The notes below the pieces were generated by a model that saw nothing but the letters and a program-made list of their open reading frames with translations, did not search any database and had not been told where the DNA came from. From Nesterenkonia salmonea (GTDB taxonomy: Bacteria; Actinomycetota; Actinomycetes; Actinomycetales; Micrococcaceae), in contig NZ_VAVZ01000003.1 in the NCBI RefSeq assembly GCF_005771525.1, positions 59,469 through 123,468 of the forward strand: a stretch of DNA of 64,000 bases, in the 5' to 3' direction. Made by a program: the position numbers and the translations under genes. Each line of letters begins with the position of its first letter. Within the stretch, counting starts at the first letter, position 1. This document shows, in pieces, positions 25,403 through 34,493 of the stretch.

Positions 25403-26131
25403 TCAGGCTGCGGTGACGTGGGAAAGCGTAGTTCCTTGGGACGCGCGGTAAGCACGCTCTTCAGTGTTCGTCTCCGCGGACTGACCTGTCGGGTCAAGGG
25501 AGATCACACCATAAGTCCATCCGCGCCGACGGTACACAGCTGAGGGCTGTTCCGTCTCTGCGTCCAGGTAGAGGTAAAAGTCGTGGCCCAGGAGCTCCAT
25601 TGCATCCACTGCGGCGTCAACACTCATGGGCTTGGCAGGGAACACCTTCCGCCGAATGCGGATCGGCTCGTCCCAATCTTCAGTCTCGGGAGGCACATCA
25701 TCAACGGCCTCCGCGTCGAGAACCTGTTCGTACAGAGGCCGGTCCGGATCCACCGGAGTCAGCCCGGCCAATGCCTGGCCCACCGACTGGGCGGGATGAC
25801 CCAGGGTTCCGTTGCTGCGAGTTTTGGACTTCTTCTTGTCTCGAACGCGGCGTAGGCGCTCGCACAGCTTGTCCCAGGCAATTTCAAAGGCAGCGAACTT
25901 CTCTTCCGCCTGCGCCTCAGACCGAATGATCTTTCCCCGTCCTATGAGAGTCAGTTCCACAGTGATTGACGTTTCAGCGCGGCGATGCGCGCTTTCACTG
26001 GACACTTTGACCTCAAGTCGCTGTCCCTTATCCGAGAGCTGCTCCACCTTGTCGAGTTTGGACTCGAGGTGTTCCTTGAACGCTGACGGGATGGTGATAT
26101 TGCGTCCGGTGTAGGTGGTCTGCAGAGTCAT
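25403..26131 (-). CDS. hpf: Long-form ribosome hibernation promoting factor
   Basis: 242 aa, the long HPF/RaiA class. The N-terminal S30AE domain (~1-105; TYTGRNITIPSAFKEHLESKLDKVEQL) sits in the 30S mRNA/tRNA channel. After a flexible linker, the C-terminal domain (~165-225; IRRKVFPAKPMSVDAAVDAMELLGHDFYLYLD) dimerises 70S ribosomes to 100S in stationary phase. GGGAGG lies 6 bases before the ATG. Long HPF beside secA is typical of Gram-positive genomes. Confidence 0.95.
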   Translation of the reverse strand: MTLQTTYTGRNITIPSAFKEHLESKLDKVEQLSDKGQRLEVKVSSESAHRRAETSITVELTLIGRGKIIRSEAQAEEKFAAFEIAWDKLCERLRRVRDKKKSKTRSNGTLGHPAQSVGQALAGLTPVDPDRPLYEQVLDAEAVDDVPPETEDWDEPIRIRRKVFPAKPMSVDAAVDAMELLGHDFYLYLDAETEQPSAVYRRRGWTYGVISLDPTGQSAETNTEERAYRASQGTTLSHVTAA

Positions 26132-26272
26132 GATGGTCCTCCCTGACGTCCGTCCTGCGGTTGGCGCAACGACGGTTACAGGACTCCTATGAGCCCACCG
26201 TCGCCACGATGGGTCTCTTCATCTAAACACCCATACTTCACCGTATGCCTTGTGTGCCAGTTTCGGAAGTGC

Positions 26273-27112
26273 TCACCTCACATTCGATCCTGATGGGGAT
26301 GTATCGAGGACTTTCCCTGCCCTAGGAGTGACGGCCAAGACTGCAGCTCCACGCACATTCGCCCCAGCCTCTGTCAGTGCGGCATACATCCCGTGAATGG
26401 TGGCTCCTGTGGTGAGTACGTCATCTACCAGGAGCACCTCCCGGCCGGCGAGCCACCCCGGGGCGCCAGCAGCCACGGTAAATTGCGCGACCGCAGCTCG
26501 CCGTCCCCCTTTGGAACGGCCCTTCTGCCCACGGCGGCCCGAGAAGGACACCAGCTCGCCTGGATCCCGCCGCAGCGCCTGAGCGGCGGGAACCAAGCCT
26601 GGTGGCAGCGGACCTGCCCTCACCAGCTCTGGCATGGGGCTCCGTCCCCTTCTCAGCTGAGCACGTGGCGAGGACGGCGGCCACACCAACAGCGGGTCCG
26701 GGGTTTGAAGCATTTCCTCGGCAGCTGCGCCTATGGCTCGTGACAACGCTGGCGCAGTGACTCGTTTCAGTCCGACTCGCTCGTGGTCTTTGAAAGCAAC
26801 GACGACGTCGGCCACCAGTGTCTTGTAGAAGCCGGCACTGATCACCGGCAGGATGTGAACCCCCTCTGCATTCACATCGGTCACCGGCAATGCTTCGGCC
26901 GCTCCCTCGGCGCGGAAGGGGGAACGAGTCAGCAGCCGGAAGTCCAGCGCGCACTCCGTACAGAGATCAAAACCTGCCGCGCTGCATCCCACACACCATG
27001 AGGGTAGGAGTAAGTCGAGAGTTTGCCGTGAGGCTCGGCGGGCCGCACGGCCCGCCGGTGAGAACCAGAGGCGGTCCAGCCCAGAGCCGAGGCTCGGTGA
27101 AGTCCCTGTCAT
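26273..27112 (-). CDS. comF: ComF-family phosphoribosyltransferase-like protein
   Basis: 279 aa. The N-terminus holds a zinc-ribbon CVGCSAAGFDLCTEC (~39-53), then a type I phosphoribosyltransferase-like domain whose PRPP loop is VLLVDDVLTTGATIHGMY (~227-244). ComF proteins take part in DNA uptake in competent bacteria; in Actinobacteria the gene is widespread next to hpf and lpqB, with an unproven role. The first ~30 residues before the zinc ribbon are poorly conserved, so the true start could be slightly downstream. Confidence 0.85.
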   Translation of the reverse strand: MTGTSPSLGSGLDRLWFSPAGRAARRASRQTLDLLLPSWCVGCSAAGFDLCTECALDFRLLTRSPFRAEGAAEALPVTDVNAEGVHILPVISAGFYKTLVADVVVAFKDHERVGLKRVTAPALSRAIGAAAEEMLQTPDPLLVWPPSSPRAQLRRGRSPMPELVRAGPLPPGLVPAAQALRRDPGELVSFSGRRGQKGRSKGGRRAAVAQFTVAAGAPGWLAGREVLLVDDVLTTGATIHGMYAALTEAGANVRGAAVLAVTPRAGKVLDTSPSGSNVR

Positions 27113-27176
27113 CTTGTCAGCATGACGCGAGAAGTGGCGCCTCGCTACGGACCCGACCTAATTGTGGAAAACGAGG

Positions 27177-28922
27177 TTAGCCGGAGTAGCTGAGGTCGCG
27201 AACATCGTCGTCGATCTCATCCTGGCTCAAACCGCGGTCGCCCACAATCTGGTGCACACCTGAGCCTTCCTGCTCGAAGTACACCGGGCGGTCCTCGCCG
27301 ACGGAGACGTTGAGCACTGCGGTCAGGCCTTCAGACGGTGTTTCAGCCGCTCCAGAGACGTTGATGCGCTGCATGCGACGAGTCTCGATCTCGTCGTCTT
27401 CCGGATCGTAGGGTTTCCAGACCAGCACTTCATCGTTGGCTGACCAGCGCACCTCCTCCAGCTCAACCTCGTCCTGGTCATGGTGGAGGCGCTGATGCTG
27501 TTCAAGCCCCCATGGCACACCGGTCGCGCCGTCTCGTTGGACTGAGGCGATGTACAGGCTGCGTACCCCGGCATCGTCCAAGATCAGGGCGGCCCGGGTG
27601 CCGTCTTGGGATATCCGCAGAGAGGTGACCTCGCGGCCCTGGATGAAGTCGGCCGTCACCGCCACTGAGCTGGCCTCTTCGTCCTCGTAATTGAACGCGC
27701 GCACGGTGGGGTCACCGTCGTCGTTTGTGGTGACAGTCCACGTCCACCCAAAGTTGTCCATGGACGGACGTGGCATATTGTCCGATTCCACCAGCAGTTC
27801 CGGCTCATCAGAATCTGCCCGTACATGGTAGAGCGCATCCAGGTCTCCGGACATCACGGCGATGACTTCCCCCTCGGCCTCTGTGGAGACGGCCGGGAAT
27901 CGCGGCTCGATATCGCTGAGGTCTGGCATTCCTGCCACCCGGGAGGTGTCGGTGTTGCGCTGCCACACCAACTCGTCTCCCTGGATGCCGATCTGACGCT
28001 CTAGAGCACGCGGTCGGGTTTCAATCTGAAGGGCCTGCCCATCAGGAAGTTCGGGGATTTCTACTTCGGCCCCACCCACTGTCAGCCTGACCTCCCGCAC
28101 GGAGGTCAGCTGGTGCAAAGCCATAGACAGCTGGTTGTGCATCAGAGCGATCTCGCGATCCGAAGCTCCAGCGGTCACAGAGGGATCCAGGTCGACTGTT
28201 GCGGTGCCGTCGGAGACTGGTACGGCCGGAGTGCCCAGGCTGTCTCCCTCGCTGAAGGCGGAGACCACGCCTGGGGCGAGCCAGGGGGCAGGGCCCCGCA
28301 GGAGGAGATCCGCCAGTTCAGTCGACTGTCCGGAAAGGTTGATCAGCCACCGCACATCCGGTACTGCGAAACGTTCCTGAGGGTCGTAGAAGTACAGGGT
28401 GAACTCGTCATAGGCACTGTTGAATGCACCGGAGTCGAGAATCTTCCCGTCCGGGGCGCTGCTGATGCGCCACTCCCCCTCAATTTCCTCCACTTCAAAG
28501 GTTTGGCTTGTGGGCTCATCGGGTCGGGCCATGATGCCGTCGGTGTTCACACGGGCATCCATTGTCAGCTGGACGTTGTACACCGCGTCTCCGGCGGCGT
28601 CGACGCTCATGTTCTCCTCGGTGTAGACCAGGGTCTGCGTCCACGGGTCCCAGGTTTCGGCGAACTCGTCAGTCAGGTACGAGCGAGCGATCTCATGGTC
28701 GTCGTCGGGCCGGGCGCCGGCCTGAAGGAACCCCTGAATGATGTCCTCGGGGCTGGCTCCGGCCTCTGGAGGCTCTACGACCACCCCAGAGTCTCCTCGG
28801 GAATCTGCAGGGGCCTCCGCGGTACCCACCTCACCATCAGTGGGCAGGGTTGGGGTGCAGGCTGTGGCCATGAATAGGGAGGCGACCAACAGTCCAATCC
28901 ATCGCATCAGTGACGTGCGCAT
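27177..28922 (-). CDS. lpqB: Lipoprotein LpqB, MtrAB accessory
   Basis: 581 aa. The signal peptide ends in lipobox MATAC with lipidated Cys22. Then come an NTF2-like/GerMN pair (EDIIQGFLQAGARPDDDHEIARSYL at ~58; GerMN ~200-310) and a C-terminal beta-propeller-like region (~330-560). LpqB binds the extracytoplasmic part of MtrB and modulates MtrA phosphorylation and cell-wall growth and division. The ATG overlaps the mtrB stop by one base (TGATG), so the two are translationally coupled. Confidence 0.95.
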   Translation of the reverse strand: MRTSLMRWIGLLVASLFMATACTPTLPTDGEVGTAEAPADSRGDSGVVVEPPEAGASPEDIIQGFLQAGARPDDDHEIARSYLTDEFAETWDPWTQTLVYTEENMSVDAAGDAVYNVQLTMDARVNTDGIMARPDEPTSQTFEVEEIEGEWRISSAPDGKILDSGAFNSAYDEFTLYFYDPQERFAVPDVRWLINLSGQSTELADLLLRGPAPWLAPGVVSAFSEGDSLGTPAVPVSDGTATVDLDPSVTAGASDREIALMHNQLSMALHQLTSVREVRLTVGGAEVEIPELPDGQALQIETRPRALERQIGIQGDELVWQRNTDTSRVAGMPDLSDIEPRFPAVSTEAEGEVIAVMSGDLDALYHVRADSDEPELLVESDNMPRPSMDNFGWTWTVTTNDDGDPTVRAFNYEDEEASSVAVTADFIQGREVTSLRISQDGTRAALILDDAGVRSLYIASVQRDGATGVPWGLEQHQRLHHDQDEVELEEVRWSANDEVLVWKPYDPEDDEIETRRMQRINVSGAAETPSEGLTAVLNVSVGEDRPVYFEQEGSGVHQIVGDRGLSQDEIDDDVRDLSYSG

Positions 28923-30601
28923 CAGGTTCCGCCATCCTTGTACAGCGCTTGCTCATTGACCCGGTCATAAGCGTGTTCGACTGCGATCAGATCAGCATCG
29001 GCGCTTATCCGGTTCCGTTGGTCCACACCATAGGTGGGAGGCAGAGCAAGCGGGGTGGCCCCGTAGGGGGTGCCCTGGATACGCGGCAGAACCAGGCGGA
29101 AGCAAGAACCCTGTCCAGTCTGTCCCCATGCGTCGAGGCTTCCCTGGTGAAGCCGGATGTCCTCAGTGGCGATCGAGAGGCCCAGCCCGGATCCGCCCGT
29201 GGTGCGCGCCCGTGCTGGATCGGCTCTCCAGAAACGGTCGAAGACGTGGGCCACCTGGTCTGGGGACATACCTACACCATAATCCCGGACCGCAATAGCT
29301 ACGGCAGTCTCGTTCGCAGAGATGATCAGGTCAACCGGCTGACCTTCAGAGTGCTCAATCGCATTGTTGACCAGGTTGCGCAGAATGCGGTTGATGCGGC
29401 GGCGGTCCACCTCCGCGATGTAGCTTTCCACGTCATCAGGAACGACCATGTTCAGCTCAGACCCGGCCCGGTCTGCCAGGGGCACCGCCTCGGTGAGAAC
29501 GTCTTCTGCCAGTGCCCACAGGTCGACTTCGGAGAGCGCCAGCTCTGCGGCCCCGGCGTCGAAGCGTGACATCTCCAGCAGGTCCGCCAACAATGCCTGG
29601 AAACGCTCCACCTGGTGGTGAAGCAACTCGGTGGAGCGCTGGCTGACCGGATCGAATTCGTCCCGGGACTCGTAGAGCATGCTTGCCGCCATGCTGACCG
29701 TCGTGAGCGGAGTGCGCAACTCGTGGGAGACATCAGAGACGAAGCGTTGCTGCATCTTCGAAAGGTGGGCGAGCTGGGTGATCTGCTCCTGCAGTGTGGA
29801 TGCCATCCGGTTGAAGGACACTCCCAGGCGGGCGATTTCGTCTTCGCCGACCACAGCCAAACGCTGGTCCAACTGACCGTCTGCGATCCGCTCGGAGACC
29901 TGGGCGGCCTGCGAGACCGGTTTGACCACCGACCGAGCCACCCAGGCTGCGATGAGCACGTTCATGACAAGAATGGCCGCGACCGCGATGAGGAAAACAC
30001 GGAAGACGAAGTTCACGTTCTCCTGCACGGAGGAGAAGTCGTAGACGAAGAACAGGCCATAGGGCGGGCCCGTTGGCAGAGAAATGCTGATTCCGAAGGC
30101 GACGCCGGGCATCTCAGTCCCATCATCACCCTCAATGCCGACCGGCTGCCAATGCTGACTGTCCGGGCCGCTGACCAACACGGCCTCTCGCAGCTCTTCA
30201 CTGATGACATCTTGTGAGATATCTGGGGTGGACCGCGGTGTCACCGGAAGATTCTCTGCATCTTCAAGCGGGATCAGCACACTTTCGCGGATCAGCCCTG
30301 AAGAACCACCCAGGCTTTCAAAAATTTCCGGTACCCGCTCCTCCAGGTTCGCCGGCTCTGAGGTTTCGATGGCCCCGAAGGAGCTGCGGGCTTCGGCCAA
30401 CCCTGCCGTTGCCTCAGCTTCGACCTGCTCCAGCCGCTCCTGGTAGAGACCGGTCGTGACCTGCTGCACCAGGAAGTAGGCAATGAGCGCTGAGCCTACG
30501 AGTGTGATGATGCCGGTCAGGACCATGGCTCGCGCCATGAGCGACCGCGCCCAAAATTTGGACAGTCTGGTCACACGACGCCCGAAAGTCACCTTGGGCA
30601 C
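28922..30601 (-). CDS. mtrB: Sensor histidine kinase MtrB
   Basis: 559 aa from the GTG at 30601. Membrane segments ~25-45 and ~205-228 flank an extracytoplasmic domain; HAMP follows, then the H-box FVSDVSHELRTPLTTVSM (His293), N-box NNAIEHSEGQ and G-boxes DYGVGM and GSGLGLSIA. It controls MtrA, the essential regulator of wall remodelling and division. The start is uncertain: no Shine-Dalgarno sequence precedes the GTG, while a good GAGGAG follows the mtrA stop at 30689-30684 with an in-frame ATC, not ATG, 10 bases on (see findings). Confidence 0.93.
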   Translation of the reverse strand: MPKVTFGRRVTRLSKFWARSLMARAMVLTGIITLVGSALIAYFLVQQVTTGLYQERLEQVEAEATAGLAEARSSFGAIETSEPANLEERVPEIFESLGGSSGLIRESVLIPLEDAENLPVTPRSTPDISQDVISEELREAVLVSGPDSQHWQPVGIEGDDGTEMPGVAFGISISLPTGPPYGLFFVYDFSSVQENVNFVFRVFLIAVAAILVMNVLIAAWVARSVVKPVSQAAQVSERIADGQLDQRLAVVGEDEIARLGVSFNRMASTLQEQITQLAHLSKMQQRFVSDVSHELRTPLTTVSMAASMLYESRDEFDPVSQRSTELLHHQVERFQALLADLLEMSRFDAGAAELALSEVDLWALAEDVLTEAVPLADRAGSELNMVVPDDVESYIAEVDRRRINRILRNLVNNAIEHSEGQPVDLIISANETAVAIAVRDYGVGMSPDQVAHVFDRFWRADPARARTTGGSGLGLSIATEDIRLHQGSLDAWGQTGQGSCFRLVLPRIQGTPYGATPLALPPTYGVDQRNRISADADLIAVEHAYDRVNEQALYKDGGT

Positions 30602-30687
30602 TGCGGCCGAAGGCGCTGTTGGGGTCGGGTCTACCGTCGCGATCTCTCCAGACGGGTTACTCTGCTCAGTGATAGCCGCGCCGCTCC

Positions 30688-31371
30688 TCAGCCGCCGGCC
30701 TTATAACCAATGCCACGCACAGTCTGGATGATCTCTGGGTTCTCCGGGTCCTTCTCCACTTTGGATCGCAGGCGCTGGACATGAACGTTGACCAGCCGGG
30801 TGTCCGCCTGGTGGCGATACCCCCACACCTCCTCGAGCAGCATCTCCCTGTTCCAGACTTGCCAGGGCTTCTTTGCCAACGTGGAGAGCAGGTCGAATTC
30901 GAGGGGGGTCAGTGAGATGCGGGTGTTTCCTCGGCGTACTTCATGACCAGCCACATCAATGGTGAGGTCTCCGATGGTCAGCGTCTCCCCATCCGGACGC
31001 CCCAAGGGTTCTGGAGTGCGCAGACGTGCACGCACCCTGGCCACGAGTTCGGCGGGTTTGAAGGGTTTCGGCACGTAGTCGTCCGCACCGGCTTCGAGAC
31101 CTCTGACCACATCAGCGGTGTCGGATTTAGCGGTCAACATCACAATCGGAGTGTCAGCTTCTTCGCGGATCTCCCGGCACACCTCAATCCCGTCCTTACC
31201 TGGGAGCATGAGGTCCAGCAGCACCAGGTCGGGGTCTGACGCCCGGAAAGCCTCCAGGGCGAGGTCGCCGGTGGCGCAGAAGGTCGGTTCAAACCCATCG
31301 TTGCGCAGCACGATTCCGATCATCTCCGACAGCGCCTCGTCGTCGTCGACCACCAAGATGTTAGCTCTCAT
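30688..31371 (-). CDS. mtrA: Response regulator MtrA
   Basis: 227 aa, OmpR family. Asp9-11 acidic pocket, phospho-acceptor Asp53 in VLLDLMLPGKDG, TAK and PKPF motifs; DNA-binding winged helix ~130-227 with RVNVHVQRLRSKVEKDPENPE and terminal GIGYKAG. MtrA is a highly conserved actinobacterial regulator of cell-wall hydrolases, division and replication genes. GGAG lies 4 bases before the ATG. It heads the mtrA-mtrB-lpqB-comF set and is divergent from the MoxR/DUF58 operon, so the 140-base gap must hold promoters both ways. Confidence 0.97.
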   Translation of the reverse strand: MRANILVVDDDEALSEMIGIVLRNDGFEPTFCATGDLALEAFRASDPDLVLLDLMLPGKDGIEVCREIREEADTPIVMLTAKSDTADVVRGLEAGADDYVPKPFKPAELVARVRARLRTPEPLGRPDGETLTIGDLTIDVAGHEVRRGNTRISLTPLEFDLLSTLAKKPWQVWNREMLLEEVWGYRHQADTRLVNVHVQRLRSKVEKDPENPEIIQTVRGIGYKAGG

Positions 31372-31513
31372 GGAGCTCCGTCCTTCCTCACTGCTACTGA
31401 CGCCGGGGGACGCGAGTCATTCACACTCCGCGCACCCGCTGATTCTCCAGGATATATGAGGCGATAGGGTTGAACATGGACCTCATGGTGGCTTCTGGAA
31501 CAAGCGGGGTGGA

Positions 31514-32602
31514 ATGGGCACTCAGGTGGCATCGCAGCTGGCTCGCACCCCGGTGCGCCCAGGCGCGGTATTTCCGCTGCGCCCCCTAGCGCAGGATGAA
31601 ATCTTCCGCGGAGCATTCTCCGTAATCCGCCGCAACCCCCGGGCGGCTCTGGGATTGCCGTTCCTTGCCGCCGTGCTGAACTTCCTCGTGTCCCTGGTGC
31701 TGCTGGTGGCGATGCCGGCGGACAACTACCTGAGGATGATGACTGACCCGGTCGCATTCGACGACCAGGAGCTGTTGTTCGCTGCGCTGGGCGAAGGGGG
31801 AATGGTCATGATGATCGTTGCCAGTTCCTTCATAGGAAGCCTCGTGATGGCCATGTCCCTTGGACTTCTCGCCATCCCGGTGGTGCGATCAGCCTATGGG
31901 CTGCCGACCACGCTGCGACAGACTGTGCTGCTGCGCGTGGGCAGACTGGGATGGCTGCTGCTCCACCTATTAGTTCTGCTGGTGGTGACCGGGGTGCTCT
32001 CGGTCATCGTCGTCGTGGCAGGGGTCCTACTGACGGTCGCCACCTTCGGCTTCGGGCTTCTCCTGGTGCTGCCGGGGTTTTTCCTGCTGCTGTGCTGGTT
32101 GACCGCGGGGCTGATGTTCGGCCCGCTGGTGGTCGTGGTGGAACGACGCAACGCATTCAGCGCGATCGGCCGGTCCTTTGCCCTCAACCGAGGCATGTGG
32201 TGGAGGCATATCGGTGCCGTGGCGCTGCTGTACCTGATGCTGTTGGTGGTTCTGGGAGTCACCTCGCTGCCTGCGGGCATTGTGGCTGGTCTGGGTGGGG
32301 AGCTGGCTTGGCAGTCTGAGCAGGGCCAGAACGACCTCCTCGTGCTGCTGGTGCTCGGTTTCGGTCAGCTGTACGATATGGCCCTCAACACTCTTCTGGT
32401 CGCCCTGGTCGGTACCGTCATAGGCGTGATGTATCTCAACGCACGATTCCGTCGGGAAGCACTGGATGTCATGTTGAAGCATGTGGCGCCACCGACACCG
32501 CAGACCGATTCGGAATCCGAGTACTTGGACACACTCCTCCCCGCATCCCCTGAGCACCTCTCCGCCGGTGCCCCGAAGGCACCTGGAGGCGCACCCCGGT
32601 GA
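31514..32602 (+). CDS. Polytopic membrane protein (glycerophosphoryl diester phosphodiesterase membrane-domain-like)
   Basis: 362 aa with an amphipathic N-terminal segment (LRPLAQDEIFRGAFSVIRRNPRAALGLPF, ~22-50) that resembles the GDPD membrane-domain/DUF7544-type family, then about six hydrophobic segments (~50-70, 98-122, 140-165, 178-205, 235-260, 275-305). The C-terminal tail is hydrophilic. No catalytic site is seen. It heads a coupled operon with DUF4129, DUF4350, MoxR and DUF58 proteins, and lies divergent to mtrA as in many Micrococcales. It overlaps the next gene (GTGA). Confidence 0.8.
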   Translation: MGTQVASQLARTPVRPGAVFPLRPLAQDEIFRGAFSVIRRNPRAALGLPFLAAVLNFLVSLVLLVAMPADNYLRMMTDPVAFDDQELLFAALGEGGMVMMIVASSFIGSLVMAMSLGLLAIPVVRSAYGLPTTLRQTVLLRVGRLGWLLLHLLVLLVVTGVLSVIVVVAGVLLTVATFGFGLLLVLPGFFLLLCWLTAGLMFGPLVVVVERRNAFSAIGRSFALNRGMWWRHIGAVALLYLMLLVVLGVTSLPAGIVAGLGGELAWQSEQGQNDLLVLLVLGFGQLYDMALNTLLVALVGTVIGVMYLNARFRREALDVMLKHVAPPTPQTDSESEYLDTLLPASPEHLSAGAPKAPGGAPR

Positions 32603-33243
32603 CCACAGAGCTGTATGAGCGCGACGACGCCCGCCGCGTGTTGGAAGAGGAGCTCGCCGACGGCTCCTATCAGCGCCAGTTCACCGGCCCTTTGCGCGAG
32701 GCCATCGACTCCTTCCTCTTCTGGCTTGAGGACCGAGCGTTTTCGATCGGCGGAGTGGACGTCCCCTTCGGCCCTGTGCTGGTCCTGATCGCCGTCGCCG
32801 CAGCAGTCGTAGTCATCATCATGGTGGTCCGTCCGCGCCTTCAGAGCGGCACGGTGGCTGATGGTGTCGTTGAGATCGACCCCCAAGTCTCCGCCGAAGA
32901 GTTCCGCAGCCGAGCTGAGGCTTCTGCCCGAGCCGGAGATTTCAACGCCGCTGCACTGGATGCCTTCCGTGCCGTTGCCCGAGCAGCAGAGGAACGCGGA
33001 GTGGTCTCCGAGCAGCGCGGTGGGACCGCGACTGAGATCGCGGACAGCCTGGGTGTCTCCTACCGCGCGTTCGCCGATGATCTTCACCGTGCCGCCGACC
33101 TGTTCAACCGGTCTGCCTACGGCTCGGCATCACTGGTCGCAGCCGACTTCGAGTTCGTCGCCCAGCTGGATGTGCAGCTGCAAACGGCGCCCGCCCAGTC
33201 CCTCGGCGGGGTCGATGGACCGCGATTGGCGGTGCCCCAATGA
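32599..33243 (+). CDS. DUF4129-domain protein
   Basis: 214 aa. A cytoplasmic N-terminus, one membrane segment (PVLVLIAVAAAVVVIIMVV, ~59-77) and a C-terminal DUF4129 domain (~95-200) with ARAGDFNAAALDAFRAVARAAEERG and TATEIADSL. DUF4129 resembles the C-terminal part of transglutaminase-like proteins encoded with MoxR/DUF58. It starts with GTG overlapping the previous stop and ends with ATGA overlap into the DUF4350 gene, so it is expressed as a module. Function unknown. Confidence 0.82.
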   Translation: MTTELYERDDARRVLEEELADGSYQRQFTGPLREAIDSFLFWLEDRAFSIGGVDVPFGPVLVLIAVAAAVVVIIMVVRPRLQSGTVADGVVEIDPQVSAEEFRSRAEASARAGDFNAAALDAFRAVARAAEERGVVSEQRGGTATEIADSLGVSYRAFADDLHRAADLFNRSAYGSASLVAADFEFVAQLDVQLQTAPAQSLGGVDGPRLAVPQ

Positions 33244-34493
33244 CTTCCCAGACAACCTCACCCACTGTTTCCTCCGGCGGGGCTGCGCTGCGTTCGGCGG
33301 CCTCGCGCTGGCAATTCTGGATTGTAGTGCTGGTAATCGGCGCTGTGGTGGCTCTGCTGATCCAACTGCTGGAGACATCGGATACAGAAACCTACGGCAC
33401 GGAGAACACAAACCTTGATGGCTATGCCGCTGTAGCCAACGTTCTCGACGATCATGGCGTGGACATACACCGGGTCTACTCCGCCCAGGCAGCCAGGGAG
33501 CTCATGGAGCAGGAGCCCGATGCCGGCGTGGTCGTTCTGCTCCGCAGTTTCCAAACAGAGGAGCGGTTCACGGAGGAGCTGGAGTCCGAATGGGAGTCTG
33601 GACGGGACGTGCTGTGGATCACGGACCAGTCCTGGCTGCTGACCGGGCTGAGCGCTGAGGTCCATTCTGGACCACGCATCCCGGTGGGTACGGCCGGTAC
33701 TGCTGAAGTTCTCGATGCCGGCGGCACTTGTGCGCACCCCGCCGCCGAGGCTGCCTCAAGCATCCAAGCTCCAGGGTCCTCACTGCGGGCTGATGCTGGG
33801 TGCTTCGCCGTCGATGACGGCAGCTATGTGTTGTCAGAGACCTCCCACGGTGTGGTGTTCACTGCCCCAGAGGCGTTCACCAACCAGCACATCACAGAGG
33901 AGGGCAATGCCGCCCTGGCGTTGGGGCTCTTGGGGGCAGGCCCTGAGAACGACTCCGCCGCGAGCCTCATCTGGTACACCCCTTCTGGTGCCGATACGGT
34001 CGACGACCAACAGTGGGGATCACCCCTTGACTATCTGCCCGACTGGGCCTGGCCTCTGCTCTGGTGGCTCGTACTGTGCGCCGTGATCGGGATGGTCGCG
34101 GCCGGACGGCGCTACGGGCCAGTCGTGAGCGAACCAATGCCGGTCAGTGTCCCAGCCGAAGAGGCAGCGGTCGGCCGGGGAAGGCTGTATCAGCGGGCGA
34201 ACGCGGTGGATGAAACCGGCCACGTGCTGCGCAATGCGCATCTGCTGCGACTCACCCGACTGCTCAGATTGGGCCGCAGATCTGATGCGGCCACAGTCGC
34301 CGATGCAGCAGCCCGAGCCACCGGTCGGGACCCAGCCGCCGTTCGCCAGCTGCTTGAGAGGGCTCGATCCGCAGGGCCTGGGTCATCGGGCCCAGCAATG
34401 TCTCATAGGGATGCGGTGTCCCATGCCCAGGCGTTAGCGGACCTGGAAAAGGACGTCAGACGTGCTGTACGAACACAAAGGAGAACCGAATGA
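33240..34493 (+). CDS. DUF4350-domain membrane protein
   Basis: 417 aa. Membrane segment ~22-43 (WQFWIVVLVIGAVVALLIQLL), an extracytoplasmic DUF4350 domain (~55-240; TDTETYGTENTNLDGYAAVANVLDDHGVDIHRV at ~45), a second membrane segment (WPLLWWLVLCAVIGMVAAG, ~271-289) and a cytoplasmic helical tail with conserved Arg residues. It is ATGA-coupled on both sides. Such proteins always travel with MoxR ATPases, which suggests a joint complex; its activity is unknown. Confidence 0.85.
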   Translation: MTSQTTSPTVSSGGAALRSAASRWQFWIVVLVIGAVVALLIQLLETSDTETYGTENTNLDGYAAVANVLDDHGVDIHRVYSAQAARELMEQEPDAGVVVLLRSFQTEERFTEELESEWESGRDVLWITDQSWLLTGLSAEVHSGPRIPVGTAGTAEVLDAGGTCAHPAAEAASSIQAPGSSLRADAGCFAVDDGSYVLSETSHGVVFTAPEAFTNQHITEEGNAALALGLLGAGPENDSAASLIWYTPSGADTVDDQQWGSPLDYLPDWAWPLLWWLVLCAVIGMVAAGRRYGPVVSEPMPVSVPAEEAAVGRGRLYQRANAVDETGHVLRNAHLLRLTRLLRLGRRSDAATVADAAARATGRDPAAVRQLLERARSAGPGSSGPAMSHRDAVSHAQALADLEKDVRRAVRTQRRTE

